Below, piece by piece: positions 34,492 to 45,662 of a stretch of 64,000 nt of DNA. Within the stretch, counting starts at the first letter, position 1. The number at the start of each line of letters is the position of its first letter. The notes under the pieces were generated by a model, which saw nothing but the letters and a program-made list of their open reading frames with translations, made no database searches and was not told the DNA's origin. Source of the DNA: Locusta migratoria. Its lineage: Eukaryota > Arthropoda > Insecta > Orthoptera > Acrididae. The position numbers and the translations under genes are program-made. Location: positions 546,399,358-546,463,357 of the forward strand of contig CM048745.1 of NCBI GenBank assembly GCA_026315105.1, given 5' to 3'.

Positions 34492-34692
34492 AAATGTTCA
34501 AATGTTTGTTAAGCTTATTGGTTGTTAACTGTGGGGCCATCAGTCCTAAAACTGACAAATAACTTATAAACTAATTTATACTAAAGACAGCACAAATATC
34601 CATCCCCGAGAGAGAATTCGAACCTCCGAGGCGGGAGGCCGCGCGATACGTAACGTGGCGTTACAGACAGCTTGGCTACTCTCGCACGGCTC
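34492..34692 (-). mobile_element. SINE family B, diverged
   Basis: The reverse strand starts 'agccgtgcgagagtagccaa', with a B box 'ggttcgaattc' and the shared tail. No duplication recognised, so it is an old copy. Confidence 0.75.
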
Positions 34693-35410
34693 TTTTACAT
34701 CATTGTCATAACAAACTGTTCGCATTAGTGTATCACTGCTTACGGCCAGAGGACAGCCACGGCGGCCCTAAAGAGTACAGCACCGGTCACATGAAGGTGA
34801 CCTATATTAGGTTGAAATCAGAAAATTAATTTTTTTCCTTACCTCTGCGCTCAAGACTATTATTACAATACAAATATCGTCAAGAAAGATCGCTGTTTTC
34901 TCCTAGCACATTGTTATCCAAGTTAATAATTAACGGATTAGTTTAAGGAGGCACACCATGCCTATCTAACCTATGTTAATTTAGGCAAGTATTTGACCCA
35001 TTTCTTAAAACAACTATTTTATGCAGAACCTTAATACTTTTACTGCATGTTACATGAAGCTAATAGAGTCAACTGTACTAAATATACTTTATCCATTACA
35101 TAGTTTTTAAGAAATACTTGTTTAACTTTATTAACAAAAATATTACTTTTTTCTGCATAATATATTTTTATGAACTTCCTAATGGCGAATTATTAATGAT
35201 TGTAGTGCCAAGAGGTGGCTTTTATGTTATTCAGAGTCCCTGTAAATTTCATTAATTTATATATGTAGTTTCTTATATAATGGGGCATATGTACTGAAAA
35301 TATTACTTTGCGGGAGATTTACTTTAAAGAAAAAACTTTTTAAATTTGTTACATGGAGTTAATTTAAACTGTTCTGCAGCATATGATGACCCTTCTTTGG
35401 CCTCTGCCTC
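34693..35410. other. unassigned AT-rich intergenic DNA
   Basis: Nothing recognised. Confidence 0.5.
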
Positions 35411-35588
35411 GCGGGAGTAGTCGAGCGGTCTGGAGCGCCACGTTACATATCGCGCGGCCTCCCGCGTCGGAAGTTCGAATACCCCTAGGGCCTGGATGTT
35501 TGTACTGTCTTCAGTATAAGTTAGATCATACGTACTTTGTAAGTTTAGGGACTGATGACCCGGTAGTACAAACATTTGAACTTTTTTC
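35411..35588 (+). mobile_element. SINE family B-like copy
   Basis: Head 'gcgggagtagtcgagcggtc' with 'ggagcgcc', B box 'agttcgaatacc', then tail 'gtaagtttagggactgatga', ending 'acaaacatttgaac'. The variable part of the head is GC-rich and unlike family A. Confidence 0.75.
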
Positions 35589-35595
35589 CTTAATA

Positions 35596-35905
35596 TTAAC
35601 TCCTAGTTTCATTGTATATATGCCTACAAATACAGTTTTTAGAAGGCGGTTCCAAATTTTGCTGTTTGAAATATTCATTTGGGTTCTGTGTCTGCCCATA
35701 CAGACATTTCGTTAGAAGATCAGGTTGAGCCAAGTCTATGAAAATACACTTAATTCGTGTAATAACAGCACCAGGAAGAGAATGTTGGTGACAATAAGAT
35801 TCTCCAGTTGCCTGAGCCCTGTTGTATTTGCACCACGCATTTTCTCCTGATGGACTCAATGCACGACATGGCTTATCATCAGAAGAGGACTTACGGAAGA
35901 ATGTA
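35596..35905 (-). pseudogene. Mutator-like transposase fragment
   Basis: Minus-strand reading gives 'DDKPCRALSPSGENAWCKYN', 'LPGAVITRIKCIFIDLAQPD', then 'LLTKCLYGQTQNPNEYF'. These are the same consecutive blocks as in the fragment at 1692-2026 but from a clearly different copy, including the 'TQNPNE' motif typical of this family. About 100 residues remain, with no catalytic core or terminal repeats. The last 20 residues of the frame do not match. Family assignment (Mutator-like, PF20700 as I recall) is from memory. Confidence 0.72.
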
Positions 35906-36174
35906 GTCCAAACATCTCTCCTCTAAATTGTCGTTTCTTGAAAACGCTTTTACGTTTCGTCATTTTCATTAAACACAACAAAACACACATAAAAAAGCAC
36001 TGCAAACGTAAGTATAACAACCACTCGCAGTCACACTTTAACAAAACTAACCGCGCGTCTGCAAGACGGTTGTTTACTAACAGCAGAAACAAAAGAATAC
36101 CGACCGTTGCATTCCAATGATAGCCATCACACTCGGGAGTGTGCAATGTATGGCACGTAAAGATCTAAAATATA

Positions 36175-36982
36175 CACTACTGGCCATTAAAATTGCTACA
36201 CCAAGAAGAAATGCAGATGGTAAACGGGTATTCATTGTACAAATGTATTATACTACAATTGACATGTGATTACATTTTCACGCAATTTTTGTGCATAGAT
36301 CCTGAGAAATCAGTACGCCTGGACATTGAGACAAACAGAGCTTGGATGACGTATACAGGTACAGATGCGCATGCATTTACAATACGATACCACAGTTCAT
36401 CAAGAGTAGTGACTGGCGTATTGTGACGAGCCAGATGTTCTACCACCATCGACCAGACGTTTTTAGTTGGTGAGAAATTTGGAGAATGTGCTGTCCAGGG
36501 CAGTAATCGAACATTTCCCGTGTTCAGAAAGGCCCGTACAAGACCTGAGACATGCGGTCGCGCTTTATCCTGCTGAAATGTATTGCCCTCCTGAAGACCA
36601 CCGATTCCATATTCTGCTAACAGTCATTGGATCGCGATCAACGCGAGCAGCAATGTTGCGATACGATAAACCGCAATCGCGATTGGCTACAATCCGACCT
36701 TTATCAAAGTCTTGAAACGTGATGGTAGGCTATTCTCCTCCTGACACGAGGCATCACAACGTTTCACCAGGCAACGCCGGTCAACTGCAGTCTGTGAATG
36801 AGAAATCGGTTGGAAACTTTCCTCATGTCAACACGTTGTAGGTGTCGTGTCCGGCGCCAGCCTTGTGTGAATGCTCTGAAAAGCTAATCATTTGCATATC
36901 ACAGCATCTTCGTCCTGTCGGTTAAATTTCGCGTGTGTAGCCGGTCATCTTCGTGGTGTGGCAATTTCAATGGCCAGGAGTG
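36175..36982 (-). mobile_element. Tc1-like transposon, internally deleted
   Basis: Terminal inverted repeats 'cactactggccattaaaatt' with 'gctacacca' at the left and their complement ending 'caatttcaatggccaggagt' at the right. TA dinucleotides flank it at 36173-36174 and 36983-36984. On the minus strand the helix-turn-helix part is visible as frameshifted pieces, and downstream transposase pieces match the C-terminal end. The middle, including the first catalytic Asp region, is gone; a full Tc1-type element would be about twice as long. A transposase made here would be non-functional, but the ends could still be mobilised in trans. Confidence 0.88.
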
Positions 36983-37013
36983 TATGCAGAAAAGTGGGTG
37001 ACAGAGAAGTGGA

Positions 37014-37892
37014 GCCGGCGGCGGTGGCCGAGGGGACTGCGGCGCATCAGTCACGTTCAGCACGGCCACTACGGTCGGGGGTTCCAATCCTCCTCCCTCA
37101 GGCATAGATATTTGTGCCGTCCTTAGTATTAGCTAGTTCATAAGTAACTTCCTGGCAGATTAAAATTGTGTGCCGGAACCGGGACTCGAACCTGGGACCT
37201 TTGCCTTTCGCGGGCAAGCGCACTACCGACTATGCTATCTGGACACGACTCACGATGCCACCTCACAACTTTACTTCCGCCAGTACCTCGTCTCCTACTT
37301 TCCAAACTTCACAGAAGTTCTCCTGCGAACCATGCAAGACTAGCACTCCTGGAAGAAAGGATATGGTGGAGACATGGCTTAGCCACAGCCTAAGGGATGT
37401 TTCCAGAATGAAACTTTCACTCTGCAGCGGAGTGTGCGCTGATATGAAACTTCCTGGCAGATTAAAATTGTGTGCTGGAACCGGGACTCGAACCTGGGAC
37501 CTTTGCCTTTCGCGGGCAAGCGCACTACCGACTGTGTTATCCCGACTAGACCCAGATTCAAGTCCCGGTTCCGGCACACAATTTTAATCTGCCAGGAAGT
37601 TTCATATCAGCGCACACTCCGCTGCAGAGTGAAAGTTTCATTCTGGAAACATCCCTTAGGCTGTGGCTAAGCCATGTCTCCACCATATCCTTTCTTCCAG
37701 GACTGCTAGTCTTGCATGGTTAGCAGGAGAGCTTCTGTGAAGTTTGGAAAGTAGGAGACGAGGTACTGGCGGAAGTAAAGTTGTGAGGCGGTATCGTGAG
37801 TCGTGTCATTATGGAGTTCATAAGTAGTTTGTAAGTTTAGGGACTGATGACCCAGTAGTTAAGTCCCATAAGCTCTAGAAACATTTGAACAC
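37014..37892 (+). mobile_element. SINE family A interrupted by a 668-bp insertion
   Basis: The head and front half lie at 37014-37146, the tail at 37827-37892. Between them sits a palindromic element flanked by a 12-bp duplication of SINE sequence ('agttcataagta'). The SINE's own outer duplication is not clear. It starts 32 bases past the end of the Tc1-like element. Confidence 0.9.
37147..37814. mobile_element. 668-bp tRNA-containing palindromic element
   Basis: It starts 'acttcctggcagattaaaat', then a reverse-strand tRNA-like unit (B box complement 'gggactcgaacc', anticodon-arm 'ttgcctttcgcgggcaa'), then a 200-base body to about 37445. The start motif and tRNA-like unit repeat at 37446-37545. 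From about 37558 everything is inverted back ('ccggcacacaattttaatct', 'gccaggaagtttcatatcag', and the body) until 37807. The 12-bp target-site duplication 'agttcataagta' (37135-37146 and 37815-37826) shows it inserted as one unit into the SINE. A related single unit lies at 52086-52443. Confidence 0.88.
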
Positions 37893-39992
37893 ACGTGGAC
37901 GTGACATGTAAACACACATGGTAGTAAAATGCAATTTAAATGCTCGAAAATATTTTTTTCAGCAAAATCCTTTACAGAGTACTTACTCTATCGAAATATG
38001 ATGAAAACCGAAAATCAATTTTTTTCGACCTGAACCACGGTGAGGTCCCCTAAAAATAGTTGTGTTTCGTTAGTTTGCAAATGCAGTTGTTCGGGATCCG
38101 TCCACAGGCGATACTGCCAATGATGGTACGCATCAGAGCGCCGTAATAAGAGGCCGGTTACATCTGGAATAGTGAAAAATCCGCAGTGTGCGCTGTGCAG
38201 ACGCCGGAATACAGCCCGCCTGCGACTGTAGCAAACGAGCGCTCGTCTGTATCGGCTGCGACGCCGCGGCTTGCCAGGGCCGCGCAGAGGCGGCCAGACT
38301 GCCAGTTCTTGGCACGGCATAATGCGCCGCCTCCCGCCCCCGCACTGTGGTTTGTCACGCACAAATTACCGCCCCCCGCCCCCGCCACCGCCACATTCAA
38401 ATGCGCGCCGCCATTAGGGGTGGGGCTCGGGCGTCTGCCAGTGCAACGGTCCGCCTGCCCCAGTTGCTGACGCTTCGTTAAAGCGATCCGGCGAAACAAA
38501 AAGGAAATATTAGCGTGTAATGGCGCGCCGGCTGACCCAGCCAGCGGGCCAATTTGCAGTCCGCCCCGCCGCGTATGAGGGACGGTGGCGGGGGCTTCGG
38601 CTGGCACCCTTGCATATATCCGAAAGAATACTGGAGCAGGAATTTCGCTCAAGCATGTGATACGTACAGTGCTAGCGTGCGACGTGGCAGTCAGTGCCGA
38701 AACAGGTCGAATGTAATGAACAGAAAGATTTTACAAATGACATTACAGCAGTTAGCAACACGATCTCGAGAGAGTATCGACGCATCACTGGAAGTGTATC
38801 TAGCAATGATTAAAACGCAATACGCCACCCGTCAGTATAGTTCTATGCGTCATGGCATCGCCAGTGTTTATAAGCGAAAATATCTCAAGAATCACTCTCA
38901 CTTCTGTGCTGCGTTACGTTAAGATATTAGCTAAGACCTGTGTAGTGGGACGGATTATTGTTTCCGCTACATATCTCATGTCAGCTCAGTTTGTGCAGGA
39001 TAACTTACTTATATTTGAGTTCTTAAATGATTTTTATGTAAATGTTTAATGTTATGATTCTTAAAGATTTTTTTTTATATTTTTTTGTTTGTTTCATGTG
39101 CTGTGAGGCGAGTCAACCTACGAGGGCAACATCTTCGACGCCGAATCCAAGGAGTAAATATCCGGCCACATCAAGTCGCGGGTCGACGGCCACGAGGCAA
39201 GAAGATGTTGATCTCTGCGGTTGTCGTCGCGAGAGTTGACATTATTGTCCACATTTAATGTTCAAATAACAAATTTTAAAAGTTCAGTTCCCATTTGTCT
39301 GTCGATGACTACATATGTAATGTCTTAGAAAGTAATAAATGTCATTGTGTTTAAACTTTACGAAAGAGTCAGAGTACATCATTTATGAAGAATTATTTTA
39401 CGATGAATAATATATTAATTAAATGAGCAGATGATTTAATTGAAATATTCTTCAGTCTGAAGGAAGATTTTTATGAATTTTCATTGGTGGGAAAGTAACG
39501 TCAAGAAGACTTCGATAAATGTTTCTTTTAGAACTTTGATTAATCGATCATACACATTGATCGATAATCATTGAAGAAATATTATTTTTTCTCTGTGGCT
39601 ATAGCAACAACCACAAACTGAAGAATTTCTTTTGACCGTCTTATCTATGAGAGAACTTAGAAATATTTTAACAAGAGTGACTGTTAAAGACTTCTTCCCT
39701 CGACGCAAGAATCTGATTTTTTGAAATATTGCAAGGTATAAATATTTTACATGAAAATTTATTTTATTTTATTTTTATATAAATTTTTATGGGCGAGTGG
39801 ACACCTCAAGGATTACGAAGTCTGACACGGCCACATTCAACCTTAATCATACAAGACGAGTGCTTTTGAAGATAAGGTTTTAGCACAAGTTTCGCCGCAC
39901 GAAGAGGTCGTTCCGCCGCACCTGCAGACTCCATTCACATAGTACTTTGTAGCTTAGCGACCAGTCATGATAGTCTGAGGCGTGGCAGCTAC
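37893..39992. other. unassigned intergenic DNA around a GC-rich island
   Basis: Apart from the GC-rich segment at 38170-38620 nothing is recognised. The 122-codon frame at 38554-38922 has no known domain. Confidence 0.45.
38170..38620. other. GC- and CpG-rich island
   Basis: About 450 bases with many CpG, poly-C and CCGCC blocks in otherwise AT-rich DNA. Overlapping frames on both strands (minus 38158-38652, 164 codons; plus 38186-38470, 94 codons) are alanine/proline/arginine-rich, as composition alone would give. It could be a promoter-proximal island of a gene outside the window. Confidence 0.5.
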
Positions 39993-40669
39993 ATACAGAC
40001 TGAATCACCTAAAACTTGCACCGCAAATATTGCGGAAACGGAAAGTGCGATTGATGTGCGGTTTTCACAGATTGGATTGGTAGACAGGGGCTCGTATTTT
40101 TAGCCAACAAATAGATTTTAATATTACTTAGAAAAATGTTCAAATGTTAGTAGAGCTTATGGGACTTAACTACGGGGTCATCAGTCCCTAAACTTACAAA
40201 CTGCTTATGAACTACCTAATACTAAGGACGGCACAAATATCCATGCCCGAGGGGAGATTCGAACCACCGACCGTAGTGGCCTTGCAGACCGTGACTTGCG
40301 CGCAGCGGTCCCCTCGACCACTGCGGCCGGCCTATTACTTAGAAAGTGTAATTTTTATGCAAACATACAGTTTTTATATGGAACAATGGTTGTTTCTATC
40401 ATGCACTGGAATTTTTGACACCAGCTCTGTACAACGAATTTTGAATGACCTTATTATCACGTTTAGTTTGGCAGCTACAACCGTTCAAAGATTCAGGTGC
40501 GGAGGCTGCGATAGCGTAGCTAACTGGCCGAGCGGCTAGCCCCTGGGGAAAGGCCCAATATCTCATGACCACCAGCCAGTCAGCTAAGCTGTCGTGAAAA
40601 CCGCACATGAATCGCACTTTCCGTTTCCGCAATATTTCCGGGGCAAGTGTTTGGTAATTCAACCTGTAT
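39993..40669. mobile_element. non-autonomous element with ~79-bp terminal inverted repeats
   Basis: The left end (39993-40071: 'tacagactgaatcacctaaa', 'attgcggaaacggaaagtgc') is mirrored at 40590-40669. The 200-base SINE at 40135-40332 sits inside, so the original length was about 470 bases. No coding sequence. Target-site duplication not identified. Confidence 0.78.
40135..40332 (-). mobile_element. SINE family A nested in an inverted-repeat element
   Basis: Full-length. A 13-bp target-site duplication 'tattacttagaaa' at 40122-40134 and 40333-40345. Confidence 0.95.
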
Positions 40670-40858
40670 TCAGTTACACCTTTTATACCAGTCTATTATT
40701 CCTGTCTACTGTTCAACTATCTGAAGTTAAGTAGTCTTAATTAGATTTTTTATATCTAATAACTATTATACTGTTGCAGTTTATTTGGTCACCTTTGTCC
40801 TATTGCATTCTGACTCCATTCCTGCAGCAGGCTACAACACAGTGCTCTACGCTACTTA

Positions 40859-41659
40859 CGATGGTTGGAACTTAAATAATAGCAACACTGTTCTGGAGAC
40901 ACTACGCAATTAAATCTACTATTGTCGCTGATAGCACACGTTGTCGACATACGTACCTCACGTCCGAGCAAATGGACTCGCCCGCCCCACGTCACCGGCG
41001 TGTGCACAATCCAGAGAGTCACTTGTCATTCTTTTAGAAAGAGGAACAACGGAGTTGAAGCAAAATTTAATGCGTCAGAATTCGTACAGCTCGACAGTGT
41101 CATCAAGGTCGTCAAGAGGCATGGGGGAAACACACTACCGTACAGAACAGTGGCACTTTGTGTAAAAGCCTTCAACAGAGGTCGGCGAACTGTGGCAGAT
41201 AAGGATCTGGCAGGTCGTCCTAGCGTTTCTGAAGAAGAAGTGCATACTGTTGCTGTGTTAGTGAACAATGATCGACGCCAGACGATTAGTGAGCTCGCTC
41301 ACGAAACCGGATTAAGGCATACAACAGTTGGGTCGATTGGAGTGCGAAGTACTGTACCATTCACCATACTCCCCGGGCATAAGTTCTTATGACTGTAATT
41401 TGATTCCGAAGGTGAAGGAACCACTTCGTGGCATTCGCTTCAGAACTGTTACAGAGATTAGACAGGCCTCAGACCGCTCTATTCGCACCTTGAACGGAAC
41501 AGGCTCGGCTAACCGTATACTGTGCTTTCCACATCGCTGACAACAAGATGAACACAACGCTGGAGACAACTGTGAAGGACAGTAACAAGTGCAAAAACGT
41601 GTAACGCTTCTGAATCAGTTATGAATAAATAATTGTCACCATTTAAGTTCCAACCTTGG
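40859..41659 (+). mobile_element. mariner-like (SETMAR-type) transposon, internally deleted
   Basis: Terminal inverted repeats 'cgatggttggaacttaaata' (left) and 'tttaagttccaaccttgg' (right), with TA duplications at 40857-40858 and 41660-41661. The coding remnant (about 41030-41335) has the N-terminal DNA-binding region: 'LPYRTVALCVKAFNRGRR' and 'DRRQTISELAHETGLRHTTV'. It then jumps, in another frame, to the C-terminal end: 'YHSPYSPGISSYDCNLIPKV' and 'KEPLRGIRF' (41345-41440). The block with the first two catalytic Asp is deleted; the third ('SSYDC') remains. At 801 bases it is about 0.5 kb short of a typical element, and it is inactive. Confidence 0.9.
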
Positions 41660-41904
41660 TATATGGTCGAGCGATAGAGTTCCATGGGTACGGGGATGGA
41701 TCCGTATGCGAGATGAAAAACACTCGAAATAAACCTAAAACCACTCTTGATTTCCGTACAAGCTGTGAACTTCATGGGGTAAATGTCGTTTTAAGGGATA
41801 TAAACTTGTATGCTACTCAAATAAAATGTATAAGGAAGAAGTATTAGGCTATAACGTCCCATTCACATTGTGGTCACTACAAACGAAGTACAGGCTCGAA
41901 TACT

Positions 41905-42050
41905 TGTTGCAAGCACAGCCGCTCGTGCTGGATTTTCGAGTCCTCCCTGAGGTGAAGTTGTTAGCATAAGTTAGTTCAGGTAGTTTGTACGTATAGCGAC
42001 AAATGCCTCCTTCAGTTTGGTCCCTTAGATCTACTAACATTTGAACATTT
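41905..42050 (+). mobile_element. SINE family B, 5'-truncated or diverged
   Basis: B box 'ttttcgagtcctccctga', then 'agcataagttagttcaggta', 'ttcagtttggtccctta' and the end 'aacatttgaacattt'. The head before 41930 is barely recognisable. Confidence 0.7.
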
Positions 42051-42525
42051 GCGATTTGTTTATTATAGAGGGGAAGGAAGAAGGATTAATAAGGAAAAAC
42101 CAGCCTAGCCAGGAATGTAACGCGAGTCTCCAGATTTGGGCCATCGGTCTCTTTAACCACTTGACGAAACACGCTCGCCAACCGTACGTCTCAAACTTCC
42201 AAAAGTCGGACGGTACTACTGTAGCGCATCCATCGTCCATGCCTCTTACGCACGCCATTACGGCTTCCCATGTAATCTCGAACGTATGACCGCACCTGAC
42301 GGAAAGTAAATGAACCGAACGCCGTCTCCGTGTGTAAATACTTTTTTTAGTGGTGTCTGTTCTTTCGCATCGCAGATGTGTCATGCTTACGACCTCGCTC
42401 GGAGATTAGTAATGGCGAGTGTAAGAGGGCATACACGTGATAGTATATCAGCCGTAGCTATCGACTTGTAGAAATTTGAAACGGACAGTAAGCAAGTGCA
42501 TAGCCACGTGGTAAACGGGCGAGGT
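42051..42525. other. unassigned intergenic DNA
   Basis: Overlapping frames without known domains (minus 42034-42384, 116 codons). Confidence 0.45.
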
Positions 42526-42543
42526 GGCCGGCCCGCTCTATCA

Positions 42544-42740
42544 AAATGTTTAAATGTTTGTATAGCCTATGGGACTTAACTACAGGGCCATCAGTCCCTA
42601 AACTTACAAACTTCTTGTGAACTAGCTAACACTAAGGACGGCACAAATATCCATACCCGAGGGGGGATTCAAACATCCGACCCTAGTGGCCGTGCAGACC
42701 GTGACTCACGCGCCGCAGTCCCCTCGGCCACCGCGGCCGG
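42544..42740 (-). mobile_element. SINE family A, full length
   Basis: Direct repeats of 18 bases ('ggccggcccgctctatca') at 42526-42543 and 42735-42752. Because the SINE head itself begins with GGCCGG, the true duplication is 12-18 bases and the head boundary is ambiguous by up to six bases. Confidence 0.93.
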
Positions 42741-42770
42741 CCCGCTCTATCAGACGTCTTCCCTCCCTCT

Positions 42771-42771
<1 letters not shown>

Positions 42772-42814
<43 letters not shown>
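42772..42814. repeat. (TAA)14 microsatellite
   Basis: 43 bases of uninterrupted TAA repeats between the SINE and the RTE-like element. Confidence 0.97.
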
Positions 42815-42984
42815 GAAACGGAGGCAAATACTCAACGAAAAGCCCAGAATGAATAAGAACAAAGGACCACAAAGCATCGAACTACCTGAAAAAAATCAGA
42901 GAGATACAGTAAAGTACGCCTTTGCGGCTTGCGGCTTTCCCGCGACGGCAGCTGCGGTTCCCGCTTAGCGGGTCGCCCGGCGCC

Positions 42985-44550
42985 CGCAGTAAATGTGGTA
43001 GGAAGGGAAGAGGACGTAGATCAAGATGAAATAGGAGATGCTATACTGAGAGATGAATTTGACAGAGCCTTGAAAGACCTAGGTCGGAACAAGGCCCCAG
43101 GAGCAGATGACATACCCTCAGAGCTACTAAAGTCTCTGGGAGGGCCAGCCATGACAAGACTATTTGAACTGGTGTGTAGGATTTATGAGACAGGCGAAAT
43201 ACCCTCAGACTTTAAGAAATATGTAATAATCCCCATTCCAAAGAAATCGGGCGCAGACAGGTGTGAAAATTACAGAACCATCAGTTTGATAAGTCATGGT
43301 TGCAAAATTTTAACACGAATTATCTACAGGAGAATGGAAAAGCTGGTAGAAGCTGACCTCGGGGAAGATCAGTTTGGATTCAGGAGGAACGTAGGAACCC
43401 GGGAGGCAATACTTACCTTACGTCTTATCTTAGAAGATAGATTAAGGAAAGGCAAACCTACATTTTTAGCCTTTGTAGATTTGGAGAAAGCATTTGACAA
43501 TGTTGACTGGAAAACACTGTTTCAAATTTTGAAGTCAGCAGGGGTAAAATATAGGGAAAGGAGAGTTATTTATAACTTGTACCAAAGCCAGACCGCAGTT
43601 ATTAGACTCGAAGGGCATGAAAGGGAAGCATCAGTTGGGAAGGGAGTAAGACAGGGTTGTAGCCTTTCTCCGATGTTATTCAATTTGTACATCGAGCAGG
43701 CGGTGAAGGAAAAATTTGGAATAGGTATTAAAGTACAAGGGGAAGAAATAAAAACATTGCGTTTTGCTGATGACATTGTAATTCTGTCAGAGACAGCAAA
43801 GGACCTGGAAGAGCAGTTGAATGGAATGGACAGTATGTTGAAGAGAGCATATAAAATGAAAATTAACAAGAGCAAAACAAAAGTAATGGAATGCGGTCTT
43901 AGAAAATCGGGCGATGCTGAAGGAATTAGATTAGGTAATGAAACAATGAAGGTGGTAGATGAGTTTTGTTACTTGGGTAGTAAAATAACATGTGATGGTC
44001 GCAGTACAGAGGATATAAAATGCAGAACGGCAATGGGAAGAAAAGCATTTTTGAAAAAAGAGAAATTTGCTAACATCGAATATTAATTTAAGTGTAAGGA
44101 AGTCTTTTCTGAAGGCATTTGTGTGGAGTGTTGCCTTGTACGGGAGTGAAACATGGACGATAAGCAGTGCGGACAGGAAGAGAATAGAGGCTTTTGAAAT
44201 GTGGTGTTACAGAAGAATGCTGAAGATTAGGTGGGTAGATCGCATAACCAATGAAGAAGTACTGAACAGAATTGGTGAGAAAAGGAATTTTTGGCATACC
44301 CTGGCTAAAAGAAGGGATCGCTTGGTAGGACACATTCTTAGACATCGGGGAATCGTAAATTTAGCATTAGAGGGAAGTGTGTGGGGGAAAAATCGCAGAG
44401 GGAGACCAAGAGACGCGTATAGTAAGCAGATTCAAGTGGATGTGGGTTGCCGTTCTTATGAGGAGATGAAAAGGCTTGCTCAGGATAGAGTAGGGTGGAG
44501 AGTTGCATCAAACCAGTCTCCGGACTGAAGACCATAACAACAACACAATT
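42985..44550 (+). pseudogene. RTE-like LINE reverse transcriptase, one frameshift
   Basis: Best preserved protein in the window. The first frame (to 44086) has the RT motifs in order: 'KAPGADDIPSELLK', 'VIIPIPKKSG' with 'ENYRTISLIS', 'QFGFRRNVGTREAI', 'AFVDLEKAFDNVDW' (first Asp), 'GVRQGCSLSPMLFNLYIE', 'RFADDIVILS' (catalytic Asp pair, about 43762-43773), and 'CYLGSKIT'. An extra A in a run near 44053-44058 shifts the frame. The second frame (44067-44528) continues with 'LYGSETWTISSADRKRIEAF', 'MLKIRWVDRITNEEVL' and 'NRRGRPRDAY'. The 3' end is 'ctgaagaccataacaacaac'. The apurinic-type endonuclease is missing, so the copy is 5'-truncated. It is related to the copy at 27613-28395. Clade is RTE or close to it, not verified. 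Confidence 0.93.
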
Positions 44551-45662
44551 AAAACCAAGGAAATTAACTGTAAAAAGTCAGCCAGTCTTTCTGAAGCACA
44601 GCCAGTATTTCACAGGCACGAGGATATTAGCGAGCAGGACGGAAGGTAGTACGCTCCAGAATAGCCACGAGGACGTAAACAGGGTTGGGGACACATAGCC
44701 GGACCTCTGACAGTAAGAAGCAGAATTCACCATTTGAAGTCGCTGGAATATTCTAGCCAACAAGAACCCGAGTCAGTGAAAGCAGGAAATGAAGGTCCCG
44801 CGAACCTTCAAAACCAGTATATGAGAGCGTCTTAAAGTCACGGATGGCAGTCTCATCAGTCGCAGTCCCAGCAAAGTGTACCAGTCGGCGCAGACGTTAC
44901 AGAGTGGTCATACACTCAGCACTTTGCATCCGGTGGAGGGTAGCAGCCGCTACTAATGGCCGATAACTACGAGAAGACGGTGGTACTCCGGTGTAAACAG
45001 CAGAAAAACTTTTCTTTGGAATCGTCTTGATCAGAGTTAGTCTGTTCGTTTTCGTATTCAGTTATATAAAACAATTTGGGATCTCTAAATCCATATATTA
45101 CGTCAGTTTTTGCTTATGTGTATGTAGATGATCTGAAAACCTTGTAAAACGACGGGTGAATAGGTTAGCTGCTTGGAAAGACATTGGTAACTATGGCGAT
45201 GACTTTACAAAAGCAGTGTCGTAGCTCTTCACAAAATGAACAAACAAAGACTAACGTCGTCAACTAATACTGAAAAAATTGAAACTTACATTTTTTTATT
45301 GAAACATCATTATCAATACCCTTCTAAAAATATAGAATAATTAATAATAAACAAAAATACGTGCATTTTTCGTGAAAATTACCATTAGATACTAAAATTG
45401 TGTAAGTATTCGAACCGCTGTCCCTAAGTTTGAAAGGCCAGGACGCTACCAGCTGCGTTACGTCGACAGATTGATACTTACGTTTACTTGCAAAACTTCA
45501 AAGTCTATTTTCTCGAGAATTTTAGAGAGGTGCGTCGAATGGCTTTGGCTGATTGTTATTTGAGTTGTGTACTTCACGTACAATAAATATCAAATAATTC
45601 TTAAATCCGACACGTATGTGCTCTCCTTGTAAGTAAAACAGATTGAGTAACTGAGAATCTGG
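44551..45662. other. unassigned DNA with a promoter-like and a tRNA-like patch
   Basis: At 44818-44824 'tatatga' lies about 38 bases upstream of 'tcagtcgcag' (44856), resembling an arthropod TATA plus TCAGT initiator pair. This is weak evidence. At 45398-45478 the minus strand reads like a tRNA relic: 'gtaacgcagctggtagcgtc' (A box) and 'agcggttcgaatac' (B box). Nothing else recognised. Confidence 0.35.

Noticed and set aside
37168..37587. 139-codon frame and its shadows around 37.2-37.6 kb
   Set aside because: They translate the tRNA-like modules and palindrome arms of a repeat, and the same peptide appears in several frames and orientations.
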